NCBI GenBank assembly: GCA_036654655.1
Contig: JAVVRP010000001.1
Coordinates: forward strand, 144,295-208,294
Direction: 5' to 3'
DNA length: 64,000 nt
Origin: JAVVRP01 sp036654655
GTDB taxonomy: Bacteria; Bacillota; Clostridia; Christensenellales; UBA1242
Shown here piece after piece: positions 1 to 9,468 of the stretch. The stretch's first letter is position 1; each line of letters starts with the position of its first letter. The position numbers were made by a program, and so were the translations under genes. Below the pieces are notes generated by a model that saw nothing but the letters and a program-made list of their open reading frames with translations, had not been told where the DNA came from and made no database searches.

Positions 1-437
1 ATAAAGTTTGCAAGGCAAATGAATTTACACCAGAAAAATACAGACAAACTGCACTGTTTTCAAAAAGATTTTTGCCTCATTCAACTTCTTCAAACTTTAT
101 TTGGTTATCCGCCCCAACGTTGGATGGCCATGTGGAAAACGACAACGCAGTATTAACTTTTAACACAGAATCACATTTGGAATATGAAATTTACAAAATT
201 GAAAATAATCAAACAACACTTTTAAAGCAAATAAGAAGTTTGGATGGCAAACAAACTATTTTCACACCATTAAAACAAAACGTAAGAACAAAATTTTATG
301 TTATTTCAATTGCAACAAATTATGCCACCAAGCAACAAATAAAAAGCGAAATAAGCAACAAAATTGAACTTGTAAGATTTAATAATTACACATCTTTTTC
401 CACTGACAAAAATGAAAGAAGAAAACTATGGATTTAA
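1..437 (+). CDS. C-terminal fragment of unknown protein (cut by window edge)
   Basis: The reading frame is open from position 3 to the TAA at 435-437, with no start needed, so this is the 3' end of a gene that begins outside the window. A TTG at 72 is only an internal leucine codon. The visible 144 residues begin with a short charged stretch and then look beta-rich and Fn3-like, with alternating hydrophobic residues and an aromatic FYVISIA strand. They contain no catalytic motif that I recognise. The gene converges on recA with only 8 bp between the stop codons, leaving no room for a separate terminator. I could not assign a family; a C-terminal domain of a secreted or surface enzyme is one possibility. 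Confidence 0.6.
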   Translation, partial: KVCKANEFTPEKYRQTALFSKRFLPHSTSSNFIWLSAPTLDGHVENDNAVLTFNTESHLEYEIYKIENNQTTLLKQIRSLDGKQTIFTPLKQNVRTKFYVISIATNYATKQQIKSEISNKIELVRFNNYTSFSTDKNERRKLWI

Positions 438-445
438 AACATCAA

Positions 446-1465
446 TTAGTCTTCTGCTGGTTCATCTTCCATATCAATTTGCTTTTCTTTCATAAGTTTG
501 CGAATTTGAGTTTCAAGTTCAGCATAAACTTTTGCATTGTTTTGAATATATGCTTTTGCATTTTCTTTGCCTTGCCCTATTTTTTCACCTTTATAGGCAA
601 ACCAACTTCCTGCTTTTTGAACCAAATCAAACAGCAATGCAAGATCTAAAACAGAACCAGATTTTGAAATACCTTCTCCATAAATTATGTCAAACTCTGC
701 AATTTTAAAAGGTGGTGCAAGTTTGTTTTTTACAACTTTAATTTTTGTACGATTTCCAATTATATTTGTGCCATCCTTAATTGTGTCAACTTTTCTAACA
801 TCTAACCTTATGCTTGCATAAAATTTAAGGGCTTTTCCACCTGTTGTGGTTTCGGGAGAGCCAAACATAACGCCAATTTTTTCTCTAAGTTGATTAATAA
901 AAATTACACATGTTTTACTTTTACTTGTTATTGCTGTAAGTTTTCTGAGCGCTTGGCTCATAAGCCTTGCTTGAAGCCCAACGTGATTTCCACCCATATC
1001 TCCTTCGATTTCAGCCTTTGGTGTAAGCGCTGCAACAGAGTCCACAACAACAACATCAACAGAACTTGTTCGCACCAATGCTTCACAAATGTCCAATGCC
1101 TGCTCTCCGTTATCTGGTTGAGAAACATACAAGTCTTCAACGTTAACCCCCAATCTTTTGGCATACGAAGGGTCCAGCGCGTGTTCTGCATCAATAAAAG
1201 CAACCGTTCCACCTAATTTTTGTGCTTCCGCTAAAATGTGCAACGCACAAGTTGTTTTTCCAGAAGATTCTGGTCCATAAATTTCAATTATTCTTCCGCG
1301 CGGAATTCCACCAATTCCAAGTGCCATATCAAGTGCTAAACAACCTGATGGAATAACATCAATCATCTGCGCTGGCTGATCTCCCAGCCTCATAATTGAA
1401 CCCTTGCCAAACTGTTTTTCAATATTTAAAATTGCTTGGTCTAATAGTTTTTTCTTTTCTTCCAT
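446..1465 (-). CDS. recA: Recombinase RecA
   Basis: RecA forms ATP-dependent filaments on single-stranded DNA, carries out strand exchange and stimulates LexA self-cleavage. The 339-aa protein has the normal length. The Walker A motif GPESSGKT lies at residues 64-71, and the family block INQLREKIGVMFG follows in the core. The C-terminus is acidic (DMEDEPAED), as is typical. The ATG is preceded by a strong Shine-Dalgarno sequence (GGGAG). It is transcribed alone from a promoter just upstream, and the gene before it (pgsA) ends in its own terminator. The 3' end meets a convergent gene 8 bp away. Confidence 0.98.
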   Translation of the reverse strand: MEEKKKLLDQAILNIEKQFGKGSIMRLGDQPAQMIDVIPSGCLALDMALGIGGIPRGRIIEIYGPESSGKTTCALHILAEAQKLGGTVAFIDAEHALDPSYAKRLGVNVEDLYVSQPDNGEQALDICEALVRTSSVDVVVVDSVAALTPKAEIEGDMGGNHVGLQARLMSQALRKLTAITSKSKTCVIFINQLREKIGVMFGSPETTTGGKALKFYASIRLDVRKVDTIKDGTNIIGNRTKIKVVKNKLAPPFKIAEFDIIYGEGISKSGSVLDLALLFDLVQKAGSWFAYKGEKIGQGKENAKAYIQNNAKVYAELETQIRKLMKEKQIDMEDEPAED

Positions 1466-1485
1466 AAGTTCTCCCTAATGCAATT

Positions 1486-1521
1486 ATTATACATTATAAT
1501 AAATAAAAAACAAAGCAATTT
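1486..1521 (-). promoter_or_regulatory. recA promoter candidate
   Basis: Two overlapping TATAAT-type -10 boxes are visible on the minus strand (complements at 1486-1491 and 1493-1498). The recA-proximal one has an extended TGn element. The -35 is a weak TTTGTT-like sequence about 17 nt upstream that overlaps the T-tract of the pgsA terminator. A sequence close to a LexA box (GAAC-N4-GTTT) lies further upstream at 1544-1555. Confidence 0.5.
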
Positions 1522-1531
1522 TGCCTTGTTT
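1501..1531 (-). terminator. Intrinsic terminator after pgsA
   Basis: On the minus strand ACAAGGCAA and TTGCTTTGT form a 9-bp stem with one G-U pair (1510-1529), followed by a run of U. It lies about 35 bp after the pgsA stop and closes the ftsK-rimO-pgsA unit. The plus strand is also T-rich after the stem, so it may act in both directions. Confidence 0.75.
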
Positions 1532-1564
1532 TTAAAAATATTTGAACATTTGTTTGACTTAATT

Positions 1565-2137
1565 TTATTTAAATACAGATTTATTTTTTACAATGTAATT
1601 TATAGCAGAAATTACGGTTAAAATGGTTGCAATTCCAATTGCCACCCAATTAAAAATTTTGAAAACATTCATTAAATCACCTGTGAAACCAACTTGATTT
1701 GCATGTGCCAAAACAATCAACGAGCATAATGCGATATCGGTTACAAATGTTTTAATTTTTCCCCACTTATCTGCTGCCATAATAACATTTTTTGACGATG
1801 CAATCTGGCGAAATGCGCTTATAATTAACTCTCTTCCAATAATAATTATTCCAATAATAACTCCATATGGCGAGGGAACTGTTCCATCACATATTAGCAA
1901 AAGCAATCCAGCAAGAACCAAAACTTTGTCCGCAATTGGATCCAAAAATTTTCCTATTGTTGTAACCTGATTGTTTTTTCTTGCAAGATATCCATCCAGA
2001 AAGTCAGTTGCAGAGGCAATAATAAATAAAACGAGTGCAATTATTTTTCCAAAAGGGATAAAATTTGCTAAGTAAAAAAATACTATTATTGGAATCATGA
2101 AAATACGAACTAATGTTATTTTGTTTGGTGTGTTCAT
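1565..2137 (-). CDS. pgsA: CDP-diacylglycerol--glycerol-3-phosphate 3-phosphatidyltransferase
   Basis: PgsA condenses CDP-diacylglycerol with glycerol-3-phosphate to give phosphatidylglycerol phosphate, the committed step to phosphatidylglycerol, in the cytoplasmic membrane. The 190-aa protein has several hydrophobic helices and the CDP-alcohol phosphotransferase signature DG-x2-AR-x8-G-x3-D-x3-D: DG at residues 48-49, AR at 52-53, and aspartates at about 66 and 70. The length is normal for the family. Its ATG overlaps the rimO stop by 4 nt, so the two are translationally coupled. It is the last gene of the ftsK-rimO-pgsA unit. Confidence 0.96.
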   Translation of the reverse strand: MNTPNKITLVRIFMIPIIVFFYLANFIPFGKIIALVLFIIASATDFLDGYLARKNNQVTTIGKFLDPIADKVLVLAGLLLLICDGTVPSPYGVIIGIIIIGRELIISAFRQIASSKNVIMAADKWGKIKTFVTDIALCSLIVLAHANQVGFTGDLMNVFKIFNWVAIGIATILTVISAINYIVKNKSVFK

Positions 2138-3453
2138 TGTTTTACTCCTTTAAAAATATTATTTGAAAAATCGGTAATTAAAACGTTAACAAATTCGCCA
2201 ATTGCCAACCCTTCACCACTTATTATAGCATTAAAATCTACATTTGGCGAATTATTTTGTCCTCTTGCATAAAAATTATTTTTATCTGCTTTTTTATCAA
2301 TAATCATTCTACAAACTTGTCCAACTTTTTCTTTATTTAGTTTATAAGCAATTTTTTCCTGAATTTTTTGAATTTTTTTAAGCCTTAATTGCTTAATAAA
2401 ATTTGGAATTTGGTGTTTCATATATTTTGCTTTGGTAAAATCTTCTTTGCTATATGAAAAAAAACCTACGTTTTCCAATTTGTTTTCTTCCAAAAATTTA
2501 CAAAGTTTTACAAACTGTTTGTGCGTTTCTCCCGGTAATCCTATTATAAATGTTGAACGTATTGCAATTTCTGAATCAATTTCTCTGATTTTTTTAATTA
2601 GATTTCTGGTCTGCTCTTCATCAATATGTCTGTTCATGCTTTTTAATATTTTGTTATCAATGTGTTGCAACGGAATATCAATATATTTGCAAACCTTTGA
2701 ATTTGTTGAAATTAATTTTAAAAGTTCGTCTGAAACAAGTTCGGGATAGCAATAATGCAATCTTATCCATTGAACACCTTTTATTTTTGTTAACTGCAAA
2801 ATTAAATTACAAAGCGAATATTTTCCATACAAATCTATGCCGTAACTGGTAACATCTTGGGCAACAATAATAAGTTCTTTAACACCGCCTTTAACAAGTT
2901 CTGTGGCTTCTGTAATAATTTCCTGCATTGGAATTGACCTAAATCTACCCCTAATTCTTGGAATTGTGCAATATGCACAACCATTATCACAACCCTCTGA
3001 TATTTTTAAAAAGGCAAAGTGCTTTTGATTTGTTAAAAAACGTTTATAACTTTCAACTGCAAATTTTGAAGGTGAAATTTTGTATAATTCTTCAATAATT
3101 TGAGTGATATAACAATTGTTTTTAAAATTAACAAAAGCGTCAACTTCTGGCAAACTTTTTTGCAATTCTTCTAAATTACGAACTGGCAAACAACCACACA
3201 CAATAACTTTTTCGCACATGCCTATTTTTTTTTGATTTAATGCAAGTAAAATATTGGCAATTGCTTCTTCTCGTGCTGGAAGAATAAACGCGCAAGTATT
3301 AACAATAATTATATTTGAACTTTCAATATTACTAACAATTTTAAAGCCGTATTCATTAAGAGAAGCAAGCATATGTTCAAGGTCAACATGATTTTTATCG
3401 CAACCCAAACTTATTGCAGAAATTGTTTTTTGTTTAAGTTCTTCTTTTGTCAT
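2134..3453 (-). CDS. rimO: Ribosomal protein S12 methylthiotransferase RimO
   Basis: RimO is a radical-SAM enzyme that adds a methylthio group to a conserved aspartate of ribosomal protein S12. The 439-aa protein has the three-part layout of the family. The N-terminal methylthiotransferase domain carries cluster cysteines at about 18, 54 and 88. The radical-SAM motif is CDNGCAYC (Cys 155, 159, 162). A TRAM domain is at the C-terminus. The opening ISLGCDKNHVD and the IPRIRGRFRS block fit RimO better than the tRNA enzyme MiaB. A GGAG Shine-Dalgarno precedes the ATG. It follows ftsK by 20 nt and overlaps pgsA. Confidence 0.93.
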   Translation of the reverse strand: MTKEELKQKTISAISLGCDKNHVDLEHMLASLNEYGFKIVSNIESSNIIIVNTCAFILPAREEAIANILLALNQKKIGMCEKVIVCGCLPVRNLEELQKSLPEVDAFVNFKNNCYITQIIEELYKISPSKFAVESYKRFLTNQKHFAFLKISEGCDNGCAYCTIPRIRGRFRSIPMQEIITEATELVKGGVKELIIVAQDVTSYGIDLYGKYSLCNLILQLTKIKGVQWIRLHYCYPELVSDELLKLISTNSKVCKYIDIPLQHIDNKILKSMNRHIDEEQTRNLIKKIREIDSEIAIRSTFIIGLPGETHKQFVKLCKFLEENKLENVGFFSYSKEDFTKAKYMKHQIPNFIKQLRLKKIQKIQEKIAYKLNKEKVGQVCRMIIDKKADKNNFYARGQNNSPNVDFNAIISGEGLAIGEFVNVLITDFSNNIFKGVKQ

Positions 3454-3473
3454 TATTTCTCCATAATTAATTT

Positions 3474-6110
3474 TTAATTTGTGTTGCCATAAAGATTTTC
3501 AAATTGTTCCATTGTGATAATAACTTCACGTTGTTTGGATGCATCTTGTCCCGACAAATAACCCGCTGCCTCCATTTGGTCAAGCAATCTTGCCGCACGC
3601 GGAAAGCCTAACATAAGTTTTCGCTGAATAAAAGTAACGGCGGTCTGCCCAGTTTCAACAACAACTCTGAGCGCGGAAATGAACATTGGATCAGAACTAA
3701 CCTCATTGCTTTCACTGCCAATATTATTATCTTTTTGATTAGGATTCATTATTGCTCTTTCTATTTGTTCATCAAACACACATTTATTATTTGCCTTTAT
3801 GTAATTTACAACCATATTAATTTCTTCCGAAGAAACAAAACATCCCTGAATTCTTTTTGGTTCAGAAGAACCATTTGGAGAATATAACATGTCTCCACGT
3901 CCAAGAAGTTTTTCTGCACCGCCTTCGCCTAAAACAGTTTTTGAGTCGGGCTGTGTTTTAAGCGAAAATGCAATTCTTGACGGCAAATTTGCTTTAATTG
4001 TTCCTGTGATAACATCAACACTTGGCCTTTGTGTTGCAAAAATTAAATGAATTCCACATGCACGTGCTTTTTGAGATAATCTTGCAATTTTTTCTTCCAA
4101 TTCTTTTTTTGCACACATCAGAAGTTCGTTTAATTCATCAATTATAATTACAATATATGGCATTTTGGCAACTTGATTTGATATAACAGGCTGGCTGGAA
4201 TTGTAATCGTCAATATTTAAACACATTGTGCTTTCAAAAATTCTGAATCGTTTATCCATTTCGCTCACCGCCCAAGATAAAGCATTAATTGCCTTTTCTG
4301 CATCAGTTATAACTTTTGGAATTAATAAATGAGGCAAACCATTAAAGGCATTAAATTCCACAAATTTTGGGTCGATTAAAATTAAACGAACTTCCTCGGG
4401 GGATGCTTTAAAAATAAAACTTAAAATAATTGAATTTAAGCAAACACTTTTTCCAGAATTTGTTGTTCCCGCAACCAAAAGATGAGTTAGTTTTGGCAGA
4501 GTTGTAATTTTTATTGCACCTGATATATCCTTTCCAAGTGCCATTGTGAGCGGAGATCTGCTTTGCAAAAATTCACGAGAAGTTAAAATTTCTTTAATGC
4601 TAACAGTTGCAACTTTTTCATTTGGAACTTCCACTCCAACTGCACTTCTGCCAGGAATTGGCGCTTCTATTCTTATATTTCCATTTGATGCAAGTGAAAG
4701 TGCAATATCGTCTGCATGGCTTAAAACTCGTTTAACAGCAATCCCCGGAGGCATTTCCAGTTCGTATCGCGTGATTGCTGGCCCAACAACAACTCCAATA
4801 ACCTTTGCTGGTATTCCAAACGTTGCAAGTGAATTTTCAAGTTGTGCACGTTTTTCAACAACGTTTTCATTTAATGATGAAATATCAATAGATTGTGTTG
4901 TAAGCAAGTCTAGTGGAGGTGGGTTATAAATTATTGGCTCATATTCATTTACGTTTGTTAATTCAACAGGTGCATACATGGTTTCCCTTGAAGAAAAATT
5001 TAAAATATTAAGTAGTTTTTTTTCGGGCAAATCATTCTGCAAAGAATCTTCTGTAAATTTTGGCAATTCTTTATTTATAACTTTTGTTTTTTCTTCCACC
5101 ATTATATCTTTTAATAAGTTTTTTGTGTAGTCATCCTCGTCGGTTATTGCTGAAAGGGGCTTTTTAATTGGCTGAATATTTGAAATATTATTAATACTTT
5201 GTGTTTGAGGTTGAATAATTTGAGATTGTGTTTGTTTTAACTGATTAAAGGTATTGTTGATTTCTTCATTAGAAATAATTGGTTTAAATGGCTCTGTATC
5301 TGTTTTTTGAACTTTCGCATTGCCAAAAATAGTGCTCGATAGCGTGGATTGAGGGGTAAGAATATATTCACGCTTTGACATTGGCTTTTTATCTTCTGAC
5401 AACAAAATTGGTTTTGGCGCCGAAGATGCAATTATTCCTAGTTTTCGTTTTGCTTCCAAATCCTTGGGCTGAGATTCAAGATATCCATCTAATGTGACAT
5501 TAATTTTTTCATGATTATTTTCATTTTGTTTGGTTTCAATAATTTTAGGCATTTGAAATTCTGTTTTAAACTTTGATTCATCCTTGCGTTTTATCCCAAA
5601 ATTTGGATTCTTTTTTATATTATAAAAGTAATCTGCCATAAGGGCGCCAAATATTATTGTTGTTAAAGAAAAAATTATGTAAGCCGCTGTTAAATTTAAA
5701 ACATATTTAACTGTTCCTGCAACAAAGCCAACAATAACACCACCAGCAGTAAGTTTTTGGGTGTAATTTTGTGTTAAAAACTGAGTATAAGAAAGAGCGT
5801 CCGATTTAACAACAATTAGTTGAATTATGCATAATAAAGATAAAACTGTTAAGGAAAAAAATACCACGTATTTTGCACTTATAATGTATTTTTTATTATT
5901 TATTAAGGCAATTCCAACAATAAACGCTGTTATCCAAAAAGGATAAGAAAAAAGCCCCAACGTTCCAAGCAAAAAACTTGTCCAAAAATTAATAAGATTT
6001 GTAAACAGCCCCACAAAAACAATTGAGCAAAGTACAAGAATAAAAATTCCCATCTTTTTGCGGTTTGATGAGGGTTCATATTCATTAGAGTTAAATTTTA
6101 AAATTGCCAC
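3474..6110 (-). CDS. ftsK: DNA translocase FtsK/SpoIIIE
   Basis: This is a membrane-anchored hexameric ATPase that pumps chromosomal DNA through the closing division or sporulation septum. The 878 residues contain several N-terminal transmembrane segments within about residues 20-160, a low-complexity linker rich in Gln, Asn, Lys and Pro (about 170-410), and the RecA-like motor with Walker A GTTNSGKS at 548-555 and Walker B LILIDPK near 580. The C-terminal winged-helix gamma domain (about 810-870) normally reads oriented KOPS/SRS DNA. The start is GTG, preceded by only a weak Shine-Dalgarno. It leads the ftsK-rimO-pgsA operon. With a SigK-like factor in the window it may also serve as SpoIIIE. 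Confidence 0.95.
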   Translation of the reverse strand: MAILKFNSNEYEPSSNRKKMGIFILVLCSIVFVGLFTNLINFWTSFLLGTLGLFSYPFWITAFIVGIALINNKKYIISAKYVVFFSLTVLSLLCIIQLIVVKSDALSYTQFLTQNYTQKLTAGGVIVGFVAGTVKYVLNLTAAYIIFSLTTIIFGALMADYFYNIKKNPNFGIKRKDESKFKTEFQMPKIIETKQNENNHEKINVTLDGYLESQPKDLEAKRKLGIIASSAPKPILLSEDKKPMSKREYILTPQSTLSSTIFGNAKVQKTDTEPFKPIISNEEINNTFNQLKQTQSQIIQPQTQSINNISNIQPIKKPLSAITDEDDYTKNLLKDIMVEEKTKVINKELPKFTEDSLQNDLPEKKLLNILNFSSRETMYAPVELTNVNEYEPIIYNPPPLDLLTTQSIDISSLNENVVEKRAQLENSLATFGIPAKVIGVVVGPAITRYELEMPPGIAVKRVLSHADDIALSLASNGNIRIEAPIPGRSAVGVEVPNEKVATVSIKEILTSREFLQSRSPLTMALGKDISGAIKITTLPKLTHLLVAGTTNSGKSVCLNSIILSFIFKASPEEVRLILIDPKFVEFNAFNGLPHLLIPKVITDAEKAINALSWAVSEMDKRFRIFESTMCLNIDDYNSSQPVISNQVAKMPYIVIIIDELNELLMCAKKELEEKIARLSQKARACGIHLIFATQRPSVDVITGTIKANLPSRIAFSLKTQPDSKTVLGEGGAEKLLGRGDMLYSPNGSSEPKRIQGCFVSSEEINMVVNYIKANNKCVFDEQIERAIMNPNQKDNNIGSESNEVSSDPMFISALRVVVETGQTAVTFIQRKLMLGFPRAARLLDQMEAAGYLSGQDASKQREVIITMEQFENLYGNTN

Positions 6111-6171
6111 TTAATTTTTTTTGCCTTTTTTTGTTTGCTACATTTTGAATATAGCCTTATCTTGCAAAATT

Positions 6172-6201
6172 ATTATAGCCTATTTGGCATTTTTTTTGCA
6201 A
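6172..6201 (-). promoter_or_regulatory. ftsK promoter candidate
   Basis: TTGCAA and TATAAT are separated by 18 nt on the minus strand (complements at 6196-6201 and 6172-6177), about 60 nt upstream of the GTG start of ftsK. Confidence 0.6.
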
Positions 6202-6261
6202 GTAAATTACCATATTTTTATTTTTTTAAAATAATACAAAAAATAACGTAATTTTTTTTTA

Positions 6262-6981
6262 TTACAATAACTTAATTACGTTTGAAACAGTTGTAACAGT
6301 TAATTTTTTTGTATTTAGCGTTGATATTATATCTGCTAATGCATCCATTGTATGTTTTGTTGGATGCATTAAAATTAAATCCCCACCAACAATTTTTTTT
6401 GTTGCACGCAAAAAAACTAACTCTTGGCTTTTATCTCGCCAGTCAATTGTGTCATGCGTCCACATAATTGTTTGATAACCTAATTTTGATGCCGTTTCTA
6501 GTGTTAAATTATTAAAATCGCCACTTGGCGGTGCAAATAAATTCATTTCAACATTAACAAGTTTTTTTACAAGTTCATGAGTTGTAAAAATTTCATATTT
6601 ATTACGTTCAGCAGTTAAAGAACTATGATTTTTGTGCAAATAACCGTGATTGCCAATTTCATGACCTTTTTCATAAATTTTTGTCAAATATTCTGCATTT
6701 TGTGATACCCATGTTCCGCCAACAAAAAATGTTGTTTTAACTTTGTTAGCATCCAAAATATTTAAAATTCTATCCAAATACTCTGTTCCCCAGTACACGT
6801 TAAACATTAAACTAACTTTATTTTCGTTTTTGTTGCCATAATAAATTGCTTTTGGTTCGTTATTTGCAAAAACACCCATAACGTCACCCGCATACGTGAT
6901 AGCAAAAACAAAAAATAACACACATGCAATTATAATATTGCAAAAAACTGCTCTAAATGAAAATAATGATTTTTTTCCCAT
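6262..6981 (-). CDS. PdaB-like polysaccharide deacetylase family protein
   Basis: The protein has an N-terminal membrane anchor (about residues 11-31) and one NodB-type domain, the arrangement of PdaB-like proteins that act on cell-wall or spore-cortex glycans. Motif 2 is intact (GNHGYLH, with metal-type histidines at 112 and 116), as are the WTHDTIDWRD block and the terminal LMHP motif. Motif 1, normally TFDDG or FDxxWG, reads MFNVYWG, so the usual catalytic aspartate is Asn61. Motif 3 reads APPSGDFN in place of RPPxG. The sequence before the ATG has no Shine-Dalgarno. A GAATA-N15-CATATTA pair resembles forespore sigma promoters, but its spacing is short. Enzymatic activity is therefore uncertain; family membership is clear. 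Confidence 0.82.
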   Translation of the reverse strand: MGKKSLFSFRAVFCNIIIACVLFFVFAITYAGDVMGVFANNEPKAIYYGNKNENKVSLMFNVYWGTEYLDRILNILDANKVKTTFFVGGTWVSQNAEYLTKIYEKGHEIGNHGYLHKNHSSLTAERNKYEIFTTHELVKKLVNVEMNLFAPPSGDFNNLTLETASKLGYQTIMWTHDTIDWRDKSQELVFLRATKKIVGGDLILMHPTKHTMDALADIISTLNTKKLTVTTVSNVIKLL

Positions 6982-7020
6982 ATTTTATAATATGAAAACA
7001 AAAAATATTTATTCTTTTAC

Positions 7021-7055
7021 AAAAAAAACAAGACCTTTCGGGCTTGCTTTTTTTT
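7021..7055 (-). terminator. Intrinsic terminator after pnp
   Basis: On the minus strand CAAGCCC, a GAAA loop and GGTCTTG form a hairpin with one mismatch, followed by a run of eight U. It lies directly after the pnp stop and ends the rpsO-pnp unit. Confidence 0.8.
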
Positions 7056-7062
7056 AACTTAA

Positions 7063-9147
7063 TTAATGTTTTTTAACAAGTTTAAAATCTATTCTTCCTT
7101 TTTCATCAACTTTAATAACTTCAACGTCAACAACGTCTCCAATGTTAACAACATCTTCAACTTTTTCAACTCTTGTGTTAGATAGTTTTGAAATATGAAT
7201 CATGCCATCTTTATTAGGCGTTATTTCAACAAAGGCCCCAAAAGTCATAACTCTAACAACTTTGCCAGTGTAAACACCGCCAACAACAAGTTCTTCTGTT
7301 ATGCCAAGAATAATTTCCTTTGCTCTTTTTGCCATTTCAGCATCAATTGATGCAATAAAAACACTTCCTTCGTCATTAATATCAATTTTAACACCTGTTT
7401 CTTCAATAATTTTGTTAATAACTTTTCCCCCACTTCCAATAACATCCTTAATTTTGTCTGGATTTATTGAAAATGTTATTATTTTTGGAGCATAAACAGA
7501 CATTTCTTTTTTAGGTTCTGAAATAACATCAAGCATTTTATTAAGTATAAAAAGCCTTCCTTCACGTGCCTGATTAAGCGCTGTGCGAAGAATGTTTTCA
7601 TCAATTCCTTTAATTTTTATATCCATTTGTATTGCAGTTATCCCGTCTTTTGTTCCAGTAACCTTAAAGTCCATATCTCCAAGAAAATCTTCTAAACCTT
7701 GAATATCAGACAATATTGCAACGTTAGACGAATTTGCATCTTTAATCAGCCCCATTGCAATGCCAGCAACAGGAGCCTTGATTGGAACTCCCCCGTCCAT
7801 AAGTGCAAGCGTTGATCCACAAACACTTGCCATTGATGATGAACCGTTTGAACTTAAAACTTCTGATACAAGCCTTAAAGCATATGGAAACTCTTCTTCA
7901 CTTGGAATAACTGGCTCCAATGCACGTTCTGCAAGCGCTCCATGGCCAATTTCACGTCTGCCGGGGCTACGCAAATTTTTTGCTTCACCTGTTGCATATG
8001 GTGGCATGTTGTAATGATGCATATATCTTTTTGCTTCTTCATCATCAAGCCCTTCCAGTTTTTGAACTTCTGAAATTGTTCCAAGTGTTAATGTTGTTAA
8101 AACCTGTGTTTGTCCACGAGTAAACACGCCTGTTCCATGAACTCTTGGCAAAATTCCTGTTTCGCACCAAATTTTACGAATTTCTGTTAATTTTCTACCG
8201 TCGGGCCTGATGCCATCTTTAAGAATTCTTCCACGAACAAGTTCTTTTGTTATTTTATAAATAACATCATCAATTTCTCTCACTTTGTCAGGAAAAATTT
8301 TTGCAAAATGTTCTTGACATTCTTGTGAAACCAAATTTTGATTTGCTTGGCGTTCTGAACGTTCAAAAGTGTTTAACGCTTTAACAAGTTTTGAAGTTGC
8401 AAAATCTCTAACTGCATTTGTAATTTCATCTGAAATTGTGTAATAATTAATTTTTTGTGACAATGGTTTTCCAATTTCTTCTTTTATTTTAAGTTGAAAT
8501 TCAACCATTTTTTTAATTTCTTCATGAGCAAACATAATTGCGCCCAACATTTCTGCTTCTGTAACAACTTTTGCACCAGCCTCAACCATTAAAATTGCGT
8601 CTTTTGTTCCACTAACTGTTAAGGCAATTTTGCTGATGTCGCGCTCTTTTGCTGATGGATTTGCAATATATTTTCCGTCTATCATTGCAACACAAACTGA
8701 GCCTGTTGGACCTTCAAAAGGTATGTCCGAAATTGTAAGCGCAACAGATGAACCAAGCATCGCAAGAGGTTCTGGGGCAACGTCTGGATCAATTGATAAT
8801 GCCGTTGCAACAATTGTTACATCGTTAAAAAATCCTTTTGGGAAAAGTGGTCTAAGTGGACGGTCTATTAATCTTGATGTTAAAATTGCCTTGTCACTTG
8901 GTCTTCCTTCGCGACGTTTAAAACTTCCTGGAATTTTACCAACTGAGTACAATTTTTCTTCAAAATCTACACCAAGTGGAAAAAAATCAATGCCGTCACG
9001 TGGGGCTTCCGACATGGTCGCATTAACCATAACAACAGTTTCTCCGCAACCAACAAAACAACTTCCACCTGCTTGTTCACAATATTTTTGAGTTTTAATC
9101 CAAACTTTTTTACCGCCAATTTCTGTTTCAAATGTTTTATCTTTCAT
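7063..9147 (-). CDS. pnp: Polyribonucleotide nucleotidyltransferase (PNPase)
   Basis: PNPase degrades RNA 3' to 5' by phosphorolysis and takes part in mRNA turnover. The 694-aa protein shows the standard order: a first RNase PH-like domain, an alpha-helical linker (about 210-300), and a second catalytic RNase PH domain containing the MASVCGSTLALMDGGVP block. A KH domain follows (about 550-610, with VIGSGGKVINKI), then an S1 domain (about 620-690). Length and motif order are normal. The ATG is preceded by AGGAGAG. It lies 60 nt after rpsO, a pairing conserved in most bacteria, and ends at a clear terminator. Confidence 0.97.
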   Translation of the reverse strand: MKDKTFETEIGGKKVWIKTQKYCEQAGGSCFVGCGETVVMVNATMSEAPRDGIDFFPLGVDFEEKLYSVGKIPGSFKRREGRPSDKAILTSRLIDRPLRPLFPKGFFNDVTIVATALSIDPDVAPEPLAMLGSSVALTISDIPFEGPTGSVCVAMIDGKYIANPSAKERDISKIALTVSGTKDAILMVEAGAKVVTEAEMLGAIMFAHEEIKKMVEFQLKIKEEIGKPLSQKINYYTISDEITNAVRDFATSKLVKALNTFERSERQANQNLVSQECQEHFAKIFPDKVREIDDVIYKITKELVRGRILKDGIRPDGRKLTEIRKIWCETGILPRVHGTGVFTRGQTQVLTTLTLGTISEVQKLEGLDDEEAKRYMHHYNMPPYATGEAKNLRSPGRREIGHGALAERALEPVIPSEEEFPYALRLVSEVLSSNGSSSMASVCGSTLALMDGGVPIKAPVAGIAMGLIKDANSSNVAILSDIQGLEDFLGDMDFKVTGTKDGITAIQMDIKIKGIDENILRTALNQAREGRLFILNKMLDVISEPKKEMSVYAPKIITFSINPDKIKDVIGSGGKVINKIIEETGVKIDINDEGSVFIASIDAEMAKRAKEIILGITEELVVGGVYTGKVVRVMTFGAFVEITPNKDGMIHISKLSNTRVEKVEDVVNIGDVVDVEVIKVDEKGRIDFKLVKKH

Positions 9148-9207
9148 ATCTCTCCTCTAATTTAATTAATCTACTGAAAAATGGAGTGGTTACCCACCCC
9201 AAATATG

Positions 9208-9468
9208 TTAACGAATATTAAGTTCTTGTTTAAGTTTTCTAAATACTTCAATATCTTGCGATTCAAGATATTTTAAAAGTCCTTTACGTTGACCAACCAT
9301 CTGTAACAACCCACGACGCGAATGATTATCATTTTTGTTGAGTTTTAAATGCTCATTAAGATGGTTAATGCGTTCGGTTAGCAATGCAATTTGCACTTGT
9401 GCTGAACCTGTATCGGCCTCATTTACCTTGAATTTTTGAATAATTTCTGCTTTAATTTCTTTTTTCAT
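9208..9468 (-). CDS. rpsO: 30S ribosomal protein S15
   Basis: S15 binds 16S rRNA early in assembly of the 30S platform. The 86-aa protein is close to the standard 88-89 aa. It carries the family blocks TGSAQVQIALLTERINHL, the HSRRGLL segment and the QRKGLLKYL motif in the rRNA-binding part. A strong AAGGAG precedes the ATG. It is the first gene of the rpsO-pnp operon, with its own promoter at 9546-9574. Confidence 0.97.
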   Translation of the reverse strand: MKKEIKAEIIQKFKVNEADTGSAQVQIALLTERINHLNEHLKLNKNDNHSRRGLLQMVGQRKGLLKYLESQDIEVFRKLKQELNIR

